From the NCBI GenBank assembly GCA_021849075.1, contig JAJZTH010000010.1, forward strand, positions 40,066-104,065: DNA of 64,000 nt, written 5' to 3'. The notes under the pieces are model-generated. The model worked only from the letters and a program-made list of their open reading frames with translations. It was not told the origin of the DNA and did no database searches. This document shows, one piece after another, positions 62,357 through 64,000 of this stretch. The stretch is from Pseudomonadota bacterium. GTDB taxonomy: Bacteria > Pseudomonadota > Alphaproteobacteria > Sphingomonadales > Sphingomonadaceae. Position 1 is the first letter of the stretch, and the number at the start of each line of letters is the position of its first letter. The translations under genes were made by a program, and so were the position numbers.

Positions 62357-63811
62357 ATGACACAAAGCATCGGCAGCGCAACGGTCGCGCAACTCGACCG
62401 CATCTATCAGACATCCATCGAAAATCTGCGGGACGCCATGCGCGCCTACGCTCGCGACGGCAGCCTGCCGCCGCCCGAAGCACGCGCCGACCGGCGCTAT
62501 TGCTATCCCGAATTGCGGATCACCTATCGCGATGACAGCGGCGCGCCGCCACCCGGCCGCTCCTTTGCCCGCCTGTCAAAGCCGGGCCGCTACGTCACCA
62601 CCATCACCCGCCCGGCCATGTTCGCCGATTATCTGTGCGAACAGGTCGATCTGCTGGTGCGCGACTATGGCGTCGAAGTGGAGGTCGGCCTGTCCGATCA
62701 GCAAATCCCCTTCCCCTATGTCCTCGACGGGCTGGACATCAACGCGCTGGACGGCACGCCGCCGACGGAACTCGCGCGCCATTTCCCCGCGACCGAACTG
62801 GCGGAAATCGGGGACGAAATCGCCGACGGCCTGTTCGTGCCGGATGCGGAGGGCGACCGGCCCCTCGCCCTGTTCGACGGGTTGCGCACCGATTTCTCGC
62901 TGGCGCGGCTGAAACATTATACCGGCACGCCGGCTGAACATGTGCAGCGCTACATATTGTTCACCAACTATCATCGCTATGTCGACGAATTCGTCGCCTG
63001 GGCCTGCGCCGAACTGCAGCAGGAAGGCAGCCGCTTCACGGCCCTGTCCGGCGCCGGCGGCGTCTATGTCACGCCTGAAACGGCCGATCCGCACGGCATG
63101 ATCGCCGACAGCGCCTGGCGCAAGCATCAGATGCCGGCCTATCACCTGATCGCGCCCGACCGCAGCGGCATCACCCTGGTCAATATCGGCGTCGGCCCGT
63201 CCAATGCCAAGACGATCTGCGACCATCTGGCCGTGGTTCGCCCCGAAGCCTGGCTGATGATCGGCCATTGCGGCGGCCTGCGCCCCAGCCAGCGGATCGG
63301 CGACTATGTGCTGGCCCATGCCTATCTGCGCGACGATCATGTGCTGGACGAAATGCTGCCGCCCGAAATCCCGGTGCCGGCCATCGCCGAGGTGCAGGTC
63401 GCCATGGCCAGCGCAGCGGAGTCGGTGCTGGGCGGCGGCGACCCGGAGGATTTCAAGCGTCGCCTGCGCACCGGCACCGTCGTCACCACCGACGACCGCA
63501 ATTGGGAACTGCGCTATTCCAGTTCCGCGCTGCGTTTCAGCCTGTCCCGCGCGGTCGGCATCGACATGGAATCGGCCACCATCGCGGCGCAGGGATATCG
63601 CTTCCGCGTCCCCTATGGCACGTTGCTCTGCGTGTCCGACAAGCCGATCCATGGCGAACTCAAACTGCCCGGACAGGCCAACCGCTTCTATGAGGAAGCG
63701 ATCGCCGGCCATTTGCGCGTGGGCCTGATGACCTGCGAACTGCTGCGTCAGGAAGGGGCGAAACTGCACAGCCGCAAACTGCGCGCCTTCAACGAACCGC
63801 CCTTCCGTTAA
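62357..63811 (+). CDS. amn: AMP nucleosidase
   Basis: Hydrolyses AMP to adenine and ribose 5-phosphate, regulating the adenylate pool. 484 residues. The N-terminal AMP-nucleosidase-specific domain (RYCYPELRITYRD, SFARLSKPGRYVTTITRP) is followed by a nucleoside-phosphorylase-fold catalytic domain (VNIGVGPSNAKTICDHLAVV, MIGHCGGLRPSQRIGDYVLA, AVGIDMESATIAAQGYRFRV, CVSDKPIHGELK). The length agrees with E. coli Amn. An IS630-type element starts about 70 bases beyond its stop. Confidence 0.95.
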   Translation: MTQSIGSATVAQLDRIYQTSIENLRDAMRAYARDGSLPPPEARADRRYCYPELRITYRDDSGAPPPGRSFARLSKPGRYVTTITRPAMFADYLCEQVDLLVRDYGVEVEVGLSDQQIPFPYVLDGLDINALDGTPPTELARHFPATELAEIGDEIADGLFVPDAEGDRPLALFDGLRTDFSLARLKHYTGTPAEHVQRYILFTNYHRYVDEFVAWACAELQQEGSRFTALSGAGGVYVTPETADPHGMIADSAWRKHQMPAYHLIAPDRSGITLVNIGVGPSNAKTICDHLAVVRPEAWLMIGHCGGLRPSQRIGDYVLAHAYLRDDHVLDEMLPPEIPVPAIAEVQVAMASAAESVLGGGDPEDFKRRLRTGTVVTTDDRNWELRYSSSALRFSLSRAVGIDMESATIAAQGYRFRVPYGTLLCVSDKPIHGELKLPGQANRFYEEAIAGHLRVGLMTCELLRQEGAKLHSRKLRAFNEPPFR

Positions 63812-63843
63812 AGCTTCATTCCCCGGCCAAAACCAATCTCCAT

Positions 63844-63875
63844 CCGTTCGCCTCTGACAAGCACAGGGCGAACGG
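63844..63875 (+). terminator. Hairpin downstream of amn
   Basis: CCGTTCGCC (63844-63852) and GGCGAACGG (63867-63875) form a 9-bp stem, extendable outward by TCCAT/ATGGA with one bulge. It lies 32 bases after the amn stop. No T-tract follows. The adjacent IS begins 8-10 bases downstream and may have replaced the original flank. Confidence 0.5.
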
Positions 63876-63882
63876 AATGGAT

Positions 63883-64000
63883 TAGAGTGGGATGACATTG
63901 GCTTGAATCGGAGGATTCCCTTTTGGGTGCCTTTCTGATTCAAGTTGCTTGCTGGGTTCTGGAGGCCAGCAAGGATGGCGAAGCCCTATTCGATGGATTT
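63883..64000 (+). mobile_element. Left end of an IS630-type insertion sequence (cut by window edge)
   Basis: From the TA at 63883-63884 the sequence GAGTGGGATGACATTGG changes character. It carries a subterminal inverted repeat (CTTGAATCGGA 63902-63912, TCTGATTCAAG 63934-63944, one mismatch) and leads into a transposase start. IS630/Tc1-type elements insert at TA, which fits. The exact end and target duplication cannot be confirmed, because the other end lies outside. Confidence 0.6.
63975..64000 (+). CDS. IS630-family transposase, first codons only
   Basis: ATG 63975 opens a frame reading MAKPYSMD, the usual N-terminus of sphingomonad and rhizobial IS630 transposases (MAKPYSxDLRERAV-type). 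AAGG lies directly before it and GGAGG 9 bases before. Only 26 bases are visible, so the assignment rests on this short match and the IS-like flank. Confidence 0.55.

Noticed and set aside
1..64000. CRISPR arrays, prophage, integrative element, rRNA operon
   Set aside because: No regularly spaced repeats, integrase, phage structural genes or rRNA sequence were seen. Gene content and base composition look uniform except for the A+T-richer spacers near 6.0 and 7.1 kb and the IS at the end.

Overview
The window is a gene-dense (about 63% G+C by impression) chromosomal segment of an alphaproteobacterium, almost certainly a sphingomonad (Sphingobium/Sphingomonas type). The support is the fused IspDF enzyme, the order dusB-ntrB-ntrC-ntrY-ntrX-hfq-hflX, an Hfq made of two tandem Sm domains, a DivL-type kinase with Tyr in place of the phospho-accepting His, and an astA/astB pair next to an M20 peptidase. 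Most of it is ordinary core genome. No prophage, CRISPR array or large island is visible. The only mobile DNA is the start of an IS630-type element at the right edge.

Layout. 1-6.0 kb: the 3' part of ppdK, a membrane-anchored HHH-like protein, two identical tRNA-Arg(ACG) genes, cobQ, and a TadE/TadG pair. 6.1-12.8 kb: a Phd-like/PAS fusion protein with its own promoter, a small membrane protein, the arginine succinyltransferase genes astB and astA with an M20 hydrolase, acylphosphatase, a NYN-domain protein and a beta-carbonic anhydrase, all on the minus strand. 12.8-15.9 kb: lipA and a COQ10/RatA-type protein (+) facing a CinA-type amidase and ispDF (-). 16.0-26.5 kb: one long plus-strand run, dusB, the two nitrogen two-component systems NtrBC and NtrYX, the double Hfq, HflX and a fermentative D-lactate dehydrogenase. 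26.5-37.4 kb: minus-strand genes mazG, an MHS-type transporter, a retropepsin-like protease, an MBL hydrolase, tatD, metG, holB, tmk, a DD-carboxypeptidase, rlpA and a lytic transglycosylase, mostly with 4-bp overlaps. 37.5-40.8 kb: tRNA-Ser(TGA), then a damaged heavy-metal RND efflux locus: a His-rich secreted protein, an intact TolC/CzcC, and a fusion scar where the first 43 codons of czcB run straight into the second half of czcA. 40.8-48 kb: a PilZ protein, secA, a glycosyltransferase, argJ, an inositol-monophosphatase-family protein and a GST. 48-61.6 kb: yqgE and ahcY, then the run divL-tsaE-amgK-murU-addB-addA-trxA, all minus strand. 61.6-64 kb: a peroxiredoxin, a cluster of three strong hairpins, AMP nucleosidase, and the start of the IS.

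The points most worth a second look are the internal czcB/czcA deletion, the tandem-domain Hfq, the Phd-like/PAS fusion, the palindromic leader of ahcY with an ArsR-type operator, and several unusually strong inverted repeats in intergenic DNA, one of which buries the ldhA ribosome binding site. Coordinates of motifs were read by eye. No homology search was run.
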